A DNA stretch of 64,000 nt, from positions 124,001 through 188,000 of the forward strand of contig NZ_JHUZ01000011.1 in NCBI RefSeq assembly GCF_000619885.1. Reading direction: 5' to 3'. This stretch comes from Balneatrix alpica DSM 16621 (GTDB lineage Bacteria > Pseudomonadota > Gammaproteobacteria > Pseudomonadales > Balneatricaceae). The notes beneath the pieces are model-generated. The model was not told the origin of the DNA. It made no database searches and saw nothing but the letters and a program-made list of their open reading frames with translations. Position 1 is the stretch's first letter. The number at the start of each line of letters is the position of its first letter. The translations under genes were made by a program, and so were the position numbers. Shown one piece after another: positions 19,642 to 28,438 of this stretch.

Positions 19642-20298
19642 ATGTCGATTCAAACTGCACTTAGCATCAGCGCCCAAATCGATGCGCTCTGCGACAACAA
19701 CCCCATCATTCCGGTGATTACCGTTGACCAGGCTGAGGATATTTTGCCCCTCGCCCGTGCCCTGCAAGCCGGCGGTGTCAGCGTGCTGGAGATCACCCTG
19801 CGCTCCGCTGCCGCACTGGATGCCATTCGTCTGGCTAAACAGGAGCTGGAAGGCATTCATATCGGCGCCGGCACCGTGGTAAACACCGCTCAGCTGGATG
19901 AAGTCCTGGCCGCCGGTGCCGAATTTATCGTCACCCCAGGCCTGTCCCACGAGCTGCTGCGTGCCGCCAAAGAACGCAACATCCCCTTCCTACCTGGTGT
20001 CGCTACCGTGTCTGAGATCATCATGGGACTGGATGCCGGCTTTGACCGCTTTAAGTTCTTCCCTGCGGAAGCCGCCGGCGGCCTGCCCTTTGTCAAATCC
20101 CTGCAGGGACCCTTCAGTCAGGTTCGCTTCTGCCCCACCGGCGGCATTGGCCTGCACAACTTCCAGGATTATCTCAAGCAAGCCAATGTCATGGCGGTGG
20201 GTGGAAGCTGGATCGTGCCCAATGACGCAGTCAAAAATCACGACTGGCAGCGTATCACGACCCTGACCCAGGAGACGGTCGCCTTACTGGGCCGCTAA
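19642..20298 (+). CDS. eda: KDPG/KHG aldolase Eda
   Basis: A 218-residue class I aldolase that splits 2-keto-3-deoxy-6-phosphogluconate into pyruvate and glyceraldehyde 3-phosphate, the last Entner-Doudoroff step. The Schiff-base lysine is K138 in FDRFKFFPAE and the general base/acid Glu is E50 in LEITLRS, matching K133 and E45 of the E. coli enzyme. CAGGAAG precedes the ATG at 19642; an upstream in-frame start at 19603 overlaps pgl and is less likely. It ends the operon and is followed by a strong terminator. Confidence 0.96.
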   Translation: MSIQTALSISAQIDALCDNNPIIPVITVDQAEDILPLARALQAGGVSVLEITLRSAAALDAIRLAKQELEGIHIGAGTVVNTAQLDEVLAAGAEFIVTPGLSHELLRAAKERNIPFLPGVATVSEIIMGLDAGFDRFKFFPAEAAGGLPFVKSLQGPFSQVRFCPTGGIGLHNFQDYLKQANVMAVGGSWIVPNDAVKNHDWQRITTLTQETVALLGR

Positions 20299-20321
20299 GC
20301 CTCTCGCTTGCTCAGTCAGGT

Positions 20322-20346
20322 AAAACGCCCCGCCCAGGGGCGTTTT
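20322..20346 (+). terminator. Rho-independent terminator after eda
   Basis: Perfect 10-bp stem AAAACGCCCC / GGGGCGTTTT with loop GCCCA; the 3' arm supplies the T-run. It is symmetric, so it can also serve the convergent ohr gene. Confidence 0.92.
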
Positions 20347-20373
20347 CATTACGACTCAGTCGCAGACAGCCAC

Positions 20374-20793
20374 TTACAGCGGCTGACCATTGACCCACAC
20401 CTCAACGCTGATATTACCGCGGGTAGCATTGGAATAAGGACAAACCTGATGGGCCGTGGCGATCAGCTCTCGTGCCTGCTCCTGGGGCAAATCCACTTGA
20501 GCCTCTAACTTTACCGACAAGCCAAAGCCTACTTCCTGCTTGTGCAACCCCACCTCGGCAGTGACCGGAATCGCCCCTACCTGCAGTTTCTGCATCCCCG
20601 CGACAAATTGCGCCGCACTGGAAAAGCAAGCGGCATAACCAGCAGCAAATAATTGTTCAGGGTTAGTCGCAGCTCCCTGGCCACCCAGAGCAGTCGGCAT
20701 CGCTATCGCTAACTGCAACAAACCATCATCACTACGCACCTGACCATTACGACCATTATCGGCACTGACTCGAGCACGGTATAACGCTGACAT
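20374..20793 (-). CDS. ohr: Organic hydroperoxide resistance protein Ohr
   Basis: A 139-residue OsmC/Ohr-family thiol peroxidase that reduces organic hydroperoxides using lipoylated proteins. Both redox cysteines are present: C56 in AGYAACFSSA and C118 in HQVCPYSNATRG. The start at 20793 (MSALYRAR) has GAGGTG at good spacing; the frame extends to 20808 without need. It is divergent from ohrR with two operator-like palindromes between them. Confidence 0.95.
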   Translation of the reverse strand: MSALYRARVSADNGRNGQVRSDDGLLQLAIAMPTALGGQGAATNPEQLFAAGYAACFSSAAQFVAGMQKLQVGAIPVTAEVGLHKQEVGFGLSVKLEAQVDLPQEQARELIATAHQVCPYSNATRGNISVEVWVNGQPL

Positions 20794-20827
20794 AAACACC
20801 TCATTCATTTATCTTTTAAACAAAATA

Positions 20828-20839
20828 TTTGCGCGCAAA
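20828..20839. promoter_or_regulatory. OhrR operator-like palindrome 1
   Basis: TTTGCGCGCAAA, a perfect 12-bp palindrome 35 bases upstream of the ohr start. A close variant lies 48 bases away on the ohrR side. Confidence 0.7.
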
Positions 20840-20875
20840 ATTATTATTCATAGGTACCACTAGCCCGTCAATTAG

Positions 20876-20887
20876 TTTGCGTGCAAA
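20876..20887. promoter_or_regulatory. OhrR operator-like palindrome 2
   Basis: TTTGCGTGCAAA, the same palindrome with one central change, about 31 bases upstream of the ohrR start. Two copies suggest separate control of ohr and autoregulation of ohrR. Confidence 0.68.
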
Positions 20888-20917
20888 ATAAAACACCCAG
20901 CTCGATTGAGGCCCACC

Positions 20918-21349
20918 ATGCCCCCCAAGCTCCGCCTGAATGAACAAATTTGCTTTGCCCTCTATAGCGCCAGCAATGCGGTGGTCAGACGCTATCGTCC
21001 CATCCTGGAGCCCCTGGGCCTCACCTATCCGCAGTATTTGGTCATGCTGTGCTTATGGGAGAATGATCAGGTCAATATCCGCCATATCAGCGAACACACC
21101 CTGTTAGATGCCGGCACCCTGACCCCCATTCTGAAACGGCTGGAAGAGAAGGGCCTATTAGCGCGCCAGCGTAGTGGCGAAGATGAGCGACAAAAAGTGA
21201 TTTGCCTGACCACCGCAGGCCAAGCGCTGGCCGAGGAAGTCGAGTGTGCGGTAAGCAGTCTGTTTGCCGACCGTCCTTTAGAAGAACAACAAGCCTGGCT
21301 GCAACTGCGCGATCTTTGTCAGCAGCTGCGCGCCAAGCTTGATGAATAA
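20918..21349 (+). CDS. ohrR: OhrR, MarR-family organic-peroxide-sensing repressor
   Basis: A 143-residue MarR-family protein. The N-terminal NEQICFALYSASN carries the peroxide-sensing cysteine (C12) typical of OhrR, and the winged helix includes DAGTLTPILKRLEEKGLL. Cys at 110 and 134 could make a disulfide partner, as in the two-Cys Xanthomonas type. ATG 20918 has GAGG upstream; a TTG at 20906 is less likely. It is divergent from its target ohr. Its 3' end lies 15 bases from the convergent mutarotase gene. Confidence 0.93.
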   Translation: MPPKLRLNEQICFALYSASNAVVRRYRPILEPLGLTYPQYLVMLCLWENDQVNIRHISEHTLLDAGTLTPILKRLEEKGLLARQRSGEDERQKVICLTTAGQALAEEVECAVSSLFADRPLEEQQAWLQLRDLCQQLRAKLDE

Positions 21350-21364
21350 CAGCAAAGAAGAGGG

Positions 21365-22195
21365 TTACAACCCCTCCACTTCCAACACGGTTTGCAGAGT
21401 CCATTCCTGCCCAGGCTGCAGCACCACCGGATCAAGCAGGGTGTTCGCCGCTTCGACACAGACGAAATGGGCCGCCTCGGCTGCATTCACATCCTTGAAA
21501 CTGGCCAGATTGTCACCCGGCTGCCACACCACGGTGGAACCACTGCCGGCTTTACGCACCGTTAGCAAGCGCTGCAACTGAGGATCCCGTATCTGCACCG
21601 CTCCCTGATGCTGAAAAATAGCATCTATGGCCGCTGCTAGATGGAGCGCGCCGGACTGCCGCCGCTCCGTGCCTGCCGCCAGTTTGTTCAGCCACAGACA
21701 ACCATCCAAGCCATGTAGGCTGATCTGGCGCCAATCCCCTACCCGCAAATAGCTATGCAGAGCCTGGGTCAGGCTGAGGGGAACCTCATCCAGATTGCGG
21801 GTGGTCAAACTGACACTTAGCCTGGCGCCAAACTCCAGCTGTAAGCGCACAGCCTTATCCTCGTCCTGCTGCACCGGCACCAGACTCAGACTTGCCCCCA
21901 CATCCAATAGCTGCGCGTGCTCCAACTGCCATAGCCGGGTACGGGCGGTACCGTGGAAAGGCTCCCCAGCGTCGGCAAAATTGGGCCAACACAGGGGAAT
22001 ACCACCCCGAATGGGTTTACCCTGCTGGCACAGGCTGGTGCTCGACCACCACAGCAGATCCTGCTGTCCCTGGGGCACAAAGCTCAACACCTGCGCCCCC
22101 GACAAACTTAATACCAGCGTAGCCGCCTCGGTTTGCACCTCCAGCAACTCATGCTCGCCCCAGCGACGGGACTGAATCCAGGCCGGTAGCGCCAT
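21365..22195 (-). CDS. D-hexose-6-phosphate mutarotase (YeaD family)
   Basis: About 276 residues of the aldose 1-epimerase-like YeaD family. These interconvert alpha and beta anomers of glucose 6-phosphate and related sugar phosphates. Motifs include IRGGIPLCWPNF (substrate loop), FHGTARTRLWQ with the catalytic His, and ALHSYLRVGD. The ribosome site AGGAG overlaps the pgi stop region, and the gene starts 3 bases after pgi, so pgi and this gene are cotranscribed and probably cotranslated. It would speed supply of the right anomer to Zwf and Pgi. Confidence 0.9.
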   Translation of the reverse strand: MALPAWIQSRRWGEHELLEVQTEAATLVLSLSGAQVLSFVPQGQQDLLWWSSTSLCQQGKPIRGGIPLCWPNFADAGEPFHGTARTRLWQLEHAQLLDVGASLSLVPVQQDEDKAVRLQLEFGARLSVSLTTRNLDEVPLSLTQALHSYLRVGDWRQISLHGLDGCLWLNKLAAGTERRQSGALHLAAAIDAIFQHQGAVQIRDPQLQRLLTVRKAGSGSTVVWQPGDNLASFKDVNAAEAAHFVCVEAANTLLDPVVLQPGQEWTLQTVLEVEGL

Positions 22196-22198
22196 CAC

Positions 22199-23842
22199 TT
22201 ACTCCTGATGCTGACGGAAGTAGCCCATCAAGCCCTTGGTGGAGGCATCGTAGTAGCTACTGGTTTCACCACTGCACAGCTCCTCATACATACGCTTGGA
22301 CAGCTGCTTACCCAACTCCACCCCCCACTGATCGAAGGGGTTGATATCCCAGATCATGCTCTGGGTGAAAACTTTGTGCTCATACAGCGCCAACAGCATC
22401 CCCAGGGTTTTCGGCGTCAACTCATCCAACACGATGGTCGAACTGGGACGATTGCCGGGATACATGCGGTGTGGCAGTAACTTCTCGATCTTATTGGGGT
22501 CCACCCCTTCACGTTGCAGTTGCGCCCGCACTTCCTCTTCGGACTTGCCGGTCATCAACGCCTGGGACTGAGCAATACAGTTGGCCGTGGCAAGCAGATG
22601 CTGATCATGGTTATCACCACGAGGCGCCTTGCACACCATAATAAAATCAGCCGGCACAATCTGGTTACCCTGGTGCAACGACTGGTAGAAGGCATGCTGG
22701 CCGTTCGGGCCAAACTCACCCCAGATCACCGCCGAGGTTTCCACCGAGACGGTTTCACCTTCATTGGTCACACTCTTACCACAGGATTCCATTTCCAGCT
22801 GTTGCAAGTAATCAGGCAAGTATTTCAAGCAACTGGTGTAAGGCAGCACCACTCGGGTACCACACTTACAGAAGTTGAGGTACCACACATGCAGCAACGC
22901 CATAATCACCGGAATATTCTGCTCCAGGGGGGCTGTACGGAAATGCTGGTCTGCAATAAAAGCCCCGTGTAGCAACCCTTCAAAGGTATGCATGCCCAGA
23001 TACAGCGCCACGGACAAGCCCACGGATGACCACAGGGAGTAGCGCCCGCCAACCCAATGCCAAAACTCAAATTGTTGACTGGCCGGCACGCCATAAGCAG
23101 TCATCGCTGCTTTATTAACCGACACCCCAATCAGCTGCTTGCAGGCCTTGGCCTCATCCGGGCAGGCCGCCACCAGCCAAGCCCGCGCCTTATCGGCATT
23201 AGCCATGGTATCGCTGGTGGTAAAGGTCTTGGAGGTCACGATAAAGGCGGTGGTTTCCGGCTTTAACTGCTTGAGAATATCGACGATCTGCACCCCATCC
23301 ATTGCCGAAACAAAGTGCATATTGATCGGCCCGGGCTCACCGGGATCAAGGGCATGGCAAGCCAGACCCGGGCCCAAATCCGACCCCCCCACGCCAATGT
23401 GGACAAAGTCACGGATGGTTTCCCCAGTAAAACCCTTAAACTGACCAGAGCGCACCTTATCGACAAAAGGTCGCATCTGATCCATCACACGCTGCACCTG
23501 GGAGCTGACCGCTTCACCATCCTCATTTACGGAATAAATCGAACGATCCCGTAACAGGGTATGCAAGGCCGGACGATCTTCGGTGATGTTCAGTTTTTTA
23601 CCGCCAAACAAATCCTCAATACGCTCAGGCAAACGCTGCTGACGTGCCAGGGCCACCAAACGGCGCAGGGTTTCTTCCGTCACCAACTGCTTGGAGAAAT
23701 CAAACAACAACCCATTCAGACTCAAGCTAAAGCGCTCAAAGCGATCCGGTTGTTGGGCAAACAGCGTATTGAGATTCAGCTCCCGCGTCGCATCACGATG
23801 CTGTTGCAAGGCTTGCCAGGCAGGCGTGGCAGTTAAAGGCAT
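22199..23842 (-). CDS. pgi: Glucose-6-phosphate isomerase
   Basis: Pgi interconverts glucose 6-phosphate and fructose 6-phosphate. In an ED-based organism it also recycles fructose 6-phosphate, including that arising from amino sugars. The 547-residue length matches E. coli Pgi (549). Signatures include VGGRYSLWSSVG, FIVTSKTFTT, SCGKSVTNEGE and the C-terminal NPFDQWGVELGK. The start at 23842 is chosen because GGGGG lies 8 bases upstream; the longer frame to 23917 has no ribosome site and an atypical N-terminus. It heads the pgi-mutarotase pair. Confidence 0.96.
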   Translation of the reverse strand: MPLTATPAWQALQQHRDATRELNLNTLFAQQPDRFERFSLSLNGLLFDFSKQLVTEETLRRLVALARQQRLPERIEDLFGGKKLNITEDRPALHTLLRDRSIYSVNEDGEAVSSQVQRVMDQMRPFVDKVRSGQFKGFTGETIRDFVHIGVGGSDLGPGLACHALDPGEPGPINMHFVSAMDGVQIVDILKQLKPETTAFIVTSKTFTTSDTMANADKARAWLVAACPDEAKACKQLIGVSVNKAAMTAYGVPASQQFEFWHWVGGRYSLWSSVGLSVALYLGMHTFEGLLHGAFIADQHFRTAPLEQNIPVIMALLHVWYLNFCKCGTRVVLPYTSCLKYLPDYLQQLEMESCGKSVTNEGETVSVETSAVIWGEFGPNGQHAFYQSLHQGNQIVPADFIMVCKAPRGDNHDQHLLATANCIAQSQALMTGKSEEEVRAQLQREGVDPNKIEKLLPHRMYPGNRPSSTIVLDELTPKTLGMLLALYEHKVFTQSMIWDINPFDQWGVELGKQLSKRMYEELCSGETSSYYDASTKGLMGYFRQHQE

Positions 23843-24194
23843 GAACATATCCCCCGAAAAAACATCAACAGGACAACACCCAAAGACAGCCGCAAAGCAC
23901 GCTGGGACTGGACCCAACCAAGCCTTGCGGATGCCCTTTAAGGCAATCCATCATGTAGGTTAATTAACAACAAATCAAATACAAAAACCGTTAAAAACTG
24001 ACTCATTTAGCGCTCAAGGCCATTATAACCAAGCAAAATGTTATAAAAATTACATATATTTCACTTGCACCGCCTCGATCAGCTCGCTACATTAAGCAGC
24101 GTGAGCAGGCAGTCGGCCATCAGGCTTTCGGGTGTTCTTTCAATGATCGGCTGGTCGGCTGTCTTGCACACTCTTCAACATTTCCCCCCTCCTT
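23843..24194. other. Intergenic region between pgi and the GntR gene
   Basis: 352 bases without a gene. On the minus strand there is a consensus -10 TATAAT (24022-24027) reading toward pgi, with no good -35. Seventeen bases upstream of it on that strand, at 24039-24054, lies an imperfect palindrome (TGTAAT and ATAACA halves) that could bind a regulator. The remaining bases, nearer the GntR stop, show no convincing structure or terminator. Confidence 0.5.
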
Positions 24195-24956
24195 CTATCG
24201 CGCCAATAACGGACTATCCGTATCCCGTATCTCCGCGACGAAGTCATAGGCATCCCCCGGGAAGTACGAGCGGGTAAACTCCACCGGCACCCCTTCTGCA
24301 CTTAAACCTAAACGCTCGATGTAAAGCACGGCACTCTCGACTGGAATCTGCAAGTAGCCCGCCCGCGCCTTATCAATATTGATTGCCCGGATGCGCTGCA
24401 GTGCCCGCACCGGCCGTTGCCCTGCCGCTGCCAAGGCTTCATAAAGCGAGCCTTGTAACGAAAACGGATTATCAATCACCGCTGCCGGCACCGAGGCCAA
24501 CTCCAGCCCCATCGGCTTATCATCGGCCAGACGCAGGCGATACAGGCGCACCACCTCACTGCCCACCGGTAAGCGTAACATCCGCAACTCTTCTTCATTG
24601 GCCAGGCTTAAAGAGCGATCTATCCAACGTGAAGCCGGGCTACGTCCTCGCTCACGCATAATCTCGGTAAAACTCTTCAGATAATTAAGCGGCTGCTCAA
24701 CCCGTTCACTAACAAAGGTACCCGCCCCCTGGCGTTGGGTCAGTAGACCCTCTTCCACCAGGTCATCAATGGCACGCCGCACCGTGACCCGCGATACGCC
24801 AAGGCCAGTGGCCAGCTCCCGCTCTGCTGGCAAAGCGGTGCCAGGCTGCAATAAACCAGACTCCACCGCCTCCCGCAGACGCTGCTGCAACTGGCGATAA
24901 AGGGGCCCTGGGTACTGCTTTAAGCGCTCTACATCGCCAAAAATCTGCTCGATCAT
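24195..24956 (-). CDS. GntR/HutC-family transcriptional regulator
   Basis: A 253-residue regulator. The N-terminal winged helix (about 18-85) contains LPAERELATGLGVSRVTVRRAI, and the rest is a UTRA effector domain ending in EFTRSYFPGDAYDFVAEI, typical of the HutC subfamily that includes NagR/DasR-type amino-sugar regulators. GGAGTAAGCG precedes the ATG. It is divergent from the ChiS-like kinase, and an 11-bp-arm palindrome lies between them, so it likely regulates itself and the kinase. A GlcNAc-related effector is inferred from context only. Confidence 0.9.
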   Translation of the reverse strand: MIEQIFGDVERLKQYPGPLYRQLQQRLREAVESGLLQPGTALPAERELATGLGVSRVTVRRAIDDLVEEGLLTQRQGAGTFVSERVEQPLNYLKSFTEIMRERGRSPASRWIDRSLSLANEEELRMLRLPVGSEVVRLYRLRLADDKPMGLELASVPAAVIDNPFSLQGSLYEALAAAGQRPVRALQRIRAINIDKARAGYLQIPVESAVLYIERLGLSAEGVPVEFTRSYFPGDAYDFVAEIRDTDSPLLAR

Positions 24957-24990
24957 CGCTTACTCCAGCCTCGGCTAAAAAATTGGATAT

Positions 24991-25021
24991 AAATTGGTAG
25001 TGTCGGAGATACTACCAATTT
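24991..25021. promoter_or_regulatory. Operator-like palindrome in the gntR/kinase divergent promoter
   Basis: Perfect 11-bp arms AAATTGGTAGT / ACTACCAATTT separated by 9 bases. An additional AATTGG half lies at 24981-24986. It ends just where the longest kinase frame would start (TTG 25020), which argues for a downstream kinase start. The most likely ligand is the GntR protein encoded next to it. Confidence 0.65.
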
Positions 25022-25067
25022 GCTATGTTGTTACCAAGCCCAGCGTTCTAAGCTGGCTCATACAATA

Positions 25068-28000
25068 ATGATAAAACGCCCTTACCCGGCACTCAGGATA
25101 ACCGCACTCGGCATGATGACCTTGCTTAACCTGCACAACTGGCCCCTGCGCACCCGGTTAATCTGGGGCTTTTTACTACTTAGTCTGGGCCCTTTTGTAC
25201 TCAGCGCCATTTGGCTGGTGAACTCCTTTACCCAGCACAGCGAAGAACAGGTACTCAACCACCTGGTATCGGTGCGCAACATCAAGCACACCCAGATTGA
25301 GGACTACCTCAATACCACCCTGCATAGCGCCCGCCAGTTTGCCAGCACCGAATTTGCGCAAAACTCCATTGGCCGTTTTTATGGTTTCTCCCGTGCCTGG
25401 CAACAGCTGGGGCTATTACAGGCACAGCTGCCAAGCTGGGCGGGCCTGCTCAATCGCCGCCAGTATGCCGAGCTGAGCAGCCGCTTAGGGGCCGCCGATG
25501 CTGCTGGCACCAGTGATTTCAGCCAAGGGGCATTCTTTTATCTACAGGTGCATGAGCGCTTCCATGACGGTTATCTGAAATTTATCGAAGACACCGATTT
25601 TGACGATATCCTGCTCCTCAATCTGGAGGGGCAGGTACTCTACAGCCCCCGCAAAGACGCCTACTTTGGCCGCCACCTGCAAACCCTGAAAAGTCCCCTC
25701 TGGCCTGCCTTCAACGAGATGCGCGAGCAGCTGAAACAGCAACCGGTCGAGCAGGTACAGCGCCTGATCGACTTCCGCTATGACCCCATCAGCGAGCAGA
25801 TTCGTGCCTGGGTGCTACTGCCTATTCATCAGTATGGCCACCTCTCCGGCATCCTTGCCTTCTCTCTCCCTCACACCCACCTCAATGCCCTAATGGGAGC
25901 ACGCCAAGGGCTGGGAGAAAAAGGAGAAACCTACCTGGTCGGGCCAGACAAACTGATGCGTTCGGACTCCTACTTACAGCCCGGCAGCTTCAGCGTGCAG
26001 GCCTCCTTGCGTCAGCAACAGCACCTCGACTCCGCCGCTATCCGCGCCGGTCTGGCGGGACAAAGCGGCACCGCCACCACCCTGTCCTACCTCAACCAGC
26101 AGGTGCTAAGCGCCTGGGCTCCGCTGCAAGTGGAGGGATTACACTGGGTGCTGGTCGCGGATATGGATCTCAACGAAGCGCATCAGAAAGCCAATGAGCT
26201 ACGCCGTCTTACTCTGGCGATTGCACTGCTTATCGCCTTGGTGCTGATTCTGATTGCCTTCTGGTTATCCGCCTCGATCAGCGAGCCCATTGATCGACTG
26301 ATTCATGCCTCCGAACAGCTGGCCCAGGGGCGACTGGATTACCCCTTACTAGTCAGCCACCAGCCGGCGGAAATGGCCCGTTTGGCACGTAGCTTTGCCC
26401 ACATGCGTGATGCCATTCGCAACAACATCGCCCTGATCCGTCAGCAAAACCAGGAACTGGCCGAGCAACTGCAGGTGATTGATCAACAAAATCAGGAGCT
26501 GCAGGAAAGTAACCGTCTGAAGGACAACTTTCTCGCCATTACCTCCCATGAACTGCGCACCCCGTTGCACGCCATCATTGGCCTCGCGGATAGCCTGGAA
26601 AAAGGCGGCGCCGGACCCACCACCGATGCTCAGCGCCATAACCTCAGCCTGATCAGCAGCAGCGCCCGCCGCCTGGCCCGTCTGGTGAATGACCTGCTTG
26701 ACCTGCACCGTCTTAAACAACAGGGACTGCAGGTACAACCCGAGTCACTGGAAATCCAGGCGGTGATCCAGTCCGTGCTGAGTCAATGCCAGCCGTTACT
26801 GGTCAACAAGCCCCTGCAGCTGGATTGCCAGTTCCCTTCCTCCCCCTTACGGGTGTTAGCCGACCCCGCGCGGCTGGAGCAAATCCTCTACAACCTGCTG
26901 GGCAACGCGATCAAATTCACGCCGCAGGGACAGATTGGCATTCGCCTCGAAGCACAGCAGCAACAGGTAGTAGTCCATATCAGTGATACCGGCCCCGGCT
27001 TAACGGCCTCAGAGCAGGAACGCATTTTTGAACCCCTGGTGCAGCTGGAAGCAGTGATGACCCGCACCCAGGCAGGCAGCGGCCTGGGGCTGCCCATCGC
27101 CCGTCAGCTGGTGGAACTGCAAGGAGGCAAACTCTGGCTCAGCAGTGCACCGGGCCAGGGCTCTACCTTTAGCTTTAGCCTGCCTCTCAGCCAAGCCCCC
27201 AGCCAGGCATGGAGCCCACAACTATTTCAGCATGAGATCGAACCCCAGCTGCTACCCCCGCCTGTCAGCTGCCACCAGGGCCCCTGCATTCTGGTGGTGG
27301 ATGACGAGGTACTAAACCTGCAGGTGCTGCATAACTTCCTTGCCCCGCATTTTCAGGTGCATAGCCGTCAGGCCCTGGCCGAGGTGCAGCGGCTCCAGCC
27401 ACAACTGGTGATCCTGGATGTGATGATGCCCCACCTTGATGGCATCGCCCTCTGCCGCCTGTTACGCCAACACTACGATGCCGCTGAGCTGAGCATCCTG
27501 TTGCTCACCGCCCTGCCGCAATTAGAGCATCGCCTCCAGGGCTTTGCCGCCGGCGCCAATGACTACCTGCTGAAACCGCTGGAGCAGGCCGAGCTACTGG
27601 CCCGCATCCAGGCTCAGCTCAGTTATCAGGACGCCGCCAGCCAAAAACAGATCAACCAGCAACTCGCCGCCGAGATCGAACAGCGCAAAGCCGCACAACA
27701 GCGGCTACAACAGAGCCGCGATCAACTGCTCAGCTTGCTGGAAAGCAGTGGCGAAGCCTTTATCTGTCTCGATCAAAGCGGCCAGATTCAACTCTATGCC
27801 GCGCGCAGCCAAGCCTTACTGGGGGGAGAGCTGAGCGACAACCAGATCGACGACTGGCTGCTCCAGCCGAGCTGGAGTGAACTGCAAAGCAGCCTGCAAC
27901 AGGGCCCACAACTGAGCCAACTATGCTGGCGCACCGCCAGTGGAGAACAAAGCCTGCCCACCTGGCTGGAGGCCCAAGACCAGGGTTATACCCTGATCCT

Positions 28001-28391
28001 CAACCCCGGCAGTCAGGAAGCCCGTCAGCTGCTGCGCCATACCCTGGCCGCCCTGCCTGACGAACCCGCAGCGGATCCGCAACAGGACTATCGCCTGCAG
28101 GTCGTTGAGGTCATGCGCCTCAGCCTGGAACTGTGGATTCAAGCAGGGGGGAAAAACAAACTGGAACTGGCTGAACAGAGCGGTATCTGGAAGGTCTATC
28201 TGGATCGCAGCAGTCTGCAAACCCGTACCCTGGATAAGTACTTTAGCCTCGATACCCTGCCCACCCATCCGCGCTGGCGCGATGTGCTGGCCACCGCTGA
28301 ATTTGTACAGAAACGCTGCGCCGAGCGGCTCGACTGCCAAGCCCTGCTCGTTGCCATGCAGCGACTGCGAGAGCTATTACCCAGGCGCTAA
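25068..28391 (+). CDS. ChiS-like hybrid sensor kinase with C-terminal DNA-binding domain
   Basis: About 1107 residues. TM1 is near 31-53, a long periplasmic Cache-like domain follows to about 375, and TM2 is at about 380-402 with HAMP after it. HisKA has H494 in ITSHELRTPLHAI. The HATPase has NLLGNAIKF and GSGLGLPIA, and the receiver has D784 in VILDVMMPHLDG. A PAS-like segment follows, then a C-terminal domain with SGIWKVYLDR (from 1038), TRTLDKY (1052) and LPTHPRWRD (1064). This architecture and C-terminus match V. cholerae ChiS, a noncanonical hybrid kinase that binds DNA itself. A TTG at 25020 is in frame but overlaps the operator palindrome; ATG 25113 is another option. The neighbouring ABC genes and porin fit a chitin-oligosaccharide regulator. 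Confidence 0.82.
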   Translation: MIKRPYPALRITALGMMTLLNLHNWPLRTRLIWGFLLLSLGPFVLSAIWLVNSFTQHSEEQVLNHLVSVRNIKHTQIEDYLNTTLHSARQFASTEFAQNSIGRFYGFSRAWQQLGLLQAQLPSWAGLLNRRQYAELSSRLGAADAAGTSDFSQGAFFYLQVHERFHDGYLKFIEDTDFDDILLLNLEGQVLYSPRKDAYFGRHLQTLKSPLWPAFNEMREQLKQQPVEQVQRLIDFRYDPISEQIRAWVLLPIHQYGHLSGILAFSLPHTHLNALMGARQGLGEKGETYLVGPDKLMRSDSYLQPGSFSVQASLRQQQHLDSAAIRAGLAGQSGTATTLSYLNQQVLSAWAPLQVEGLHWVLVADMDLNEAHQKANELRRLTLAIALLIALVLILIAFWLSASISEPIDRLIHASEQLAQGRLDYPLLVSHQPAEMARLARSFAHMRDAIRNNIALIRQQNQELAEQLQVIDQQNQELQESNRLKDNFLAITSHELRTPLHAIIGLADSLEKGGAGPTTDAQRHNLSLISSSARRLARLVNDLLDLHRLKQQGLQVQPESLEIQAVIQSVLSQCQPLLVNKPLQLDCQFPSSPLRVLADPARLEQILYNLLGNAIKFTPQGQIGIRLEAQQQQVVVHISDTGPGLTASEQERIFEPLVQLEAVMTRTQAGSGLGLPIARQLVELQGGKLWLSSAPGQGSTFSFSLPLSQAPSQAWSPQLFQHEIEPQLLPPPVSCHQGPCILVVDDEVLNLQVLHNFLAPHFQVHSRQALAEVQRLQPQLVILDVMMPHLDGIALCRLLRQHYDAAELSILLLTALPQLEHRLQGFAAGANDYLLKPLEQAELLARIQAQLSYQDAASQKQINQQLAAEIEQRKAAQQRLQQSRDQLLSLLESSGEAFICLDQSGQIQLYAARSQALLGGELSDNQIDDWLLQPSWSELQSSLQQGPQLSQLCWRTASGEQSLPTWLEAQDQGYTLILNPGSQEARQLLRHTLAALPDEPAADPQQDYRLQVVEVMRLSLELWIQAGGKNKLELAEQSGIWKVYLDRSSLQTRTLDKYFSLDTLPTHPRWRDVLATAEFVQKRCAERLDCQALLVAMQRLRELLPRR

Positions 28392-28392
28392 A

Positions 28393-28412
28393 AAGCCACC
28401 CGTAGGTGGCTT
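28393..28412. terminator. Bidirectional terminator between the kinase and nagZ genes
   Basis: 8-bp stem AAGCCACC / GGTGGCTT with loop CGTA between convergent genes. On the minus strand it is followed by TTT (CTTTTTAGC), making a good terminator for nagZ; on the plus strand the tail is TTCTTCATCTT. Confidence 0.82.
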
Positions 28413-28438
28413 CTTCATCTTCGCAATACAAGCGGGGC

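Noticed and set aside
24039-24054. Possible third HexR box upstream of pgi
   Set aside because: The halves (TGTAAT and ATAACA) are imperfect and the spacing is one base longer than the consensus, and the A/T-rich context makes chance likely.
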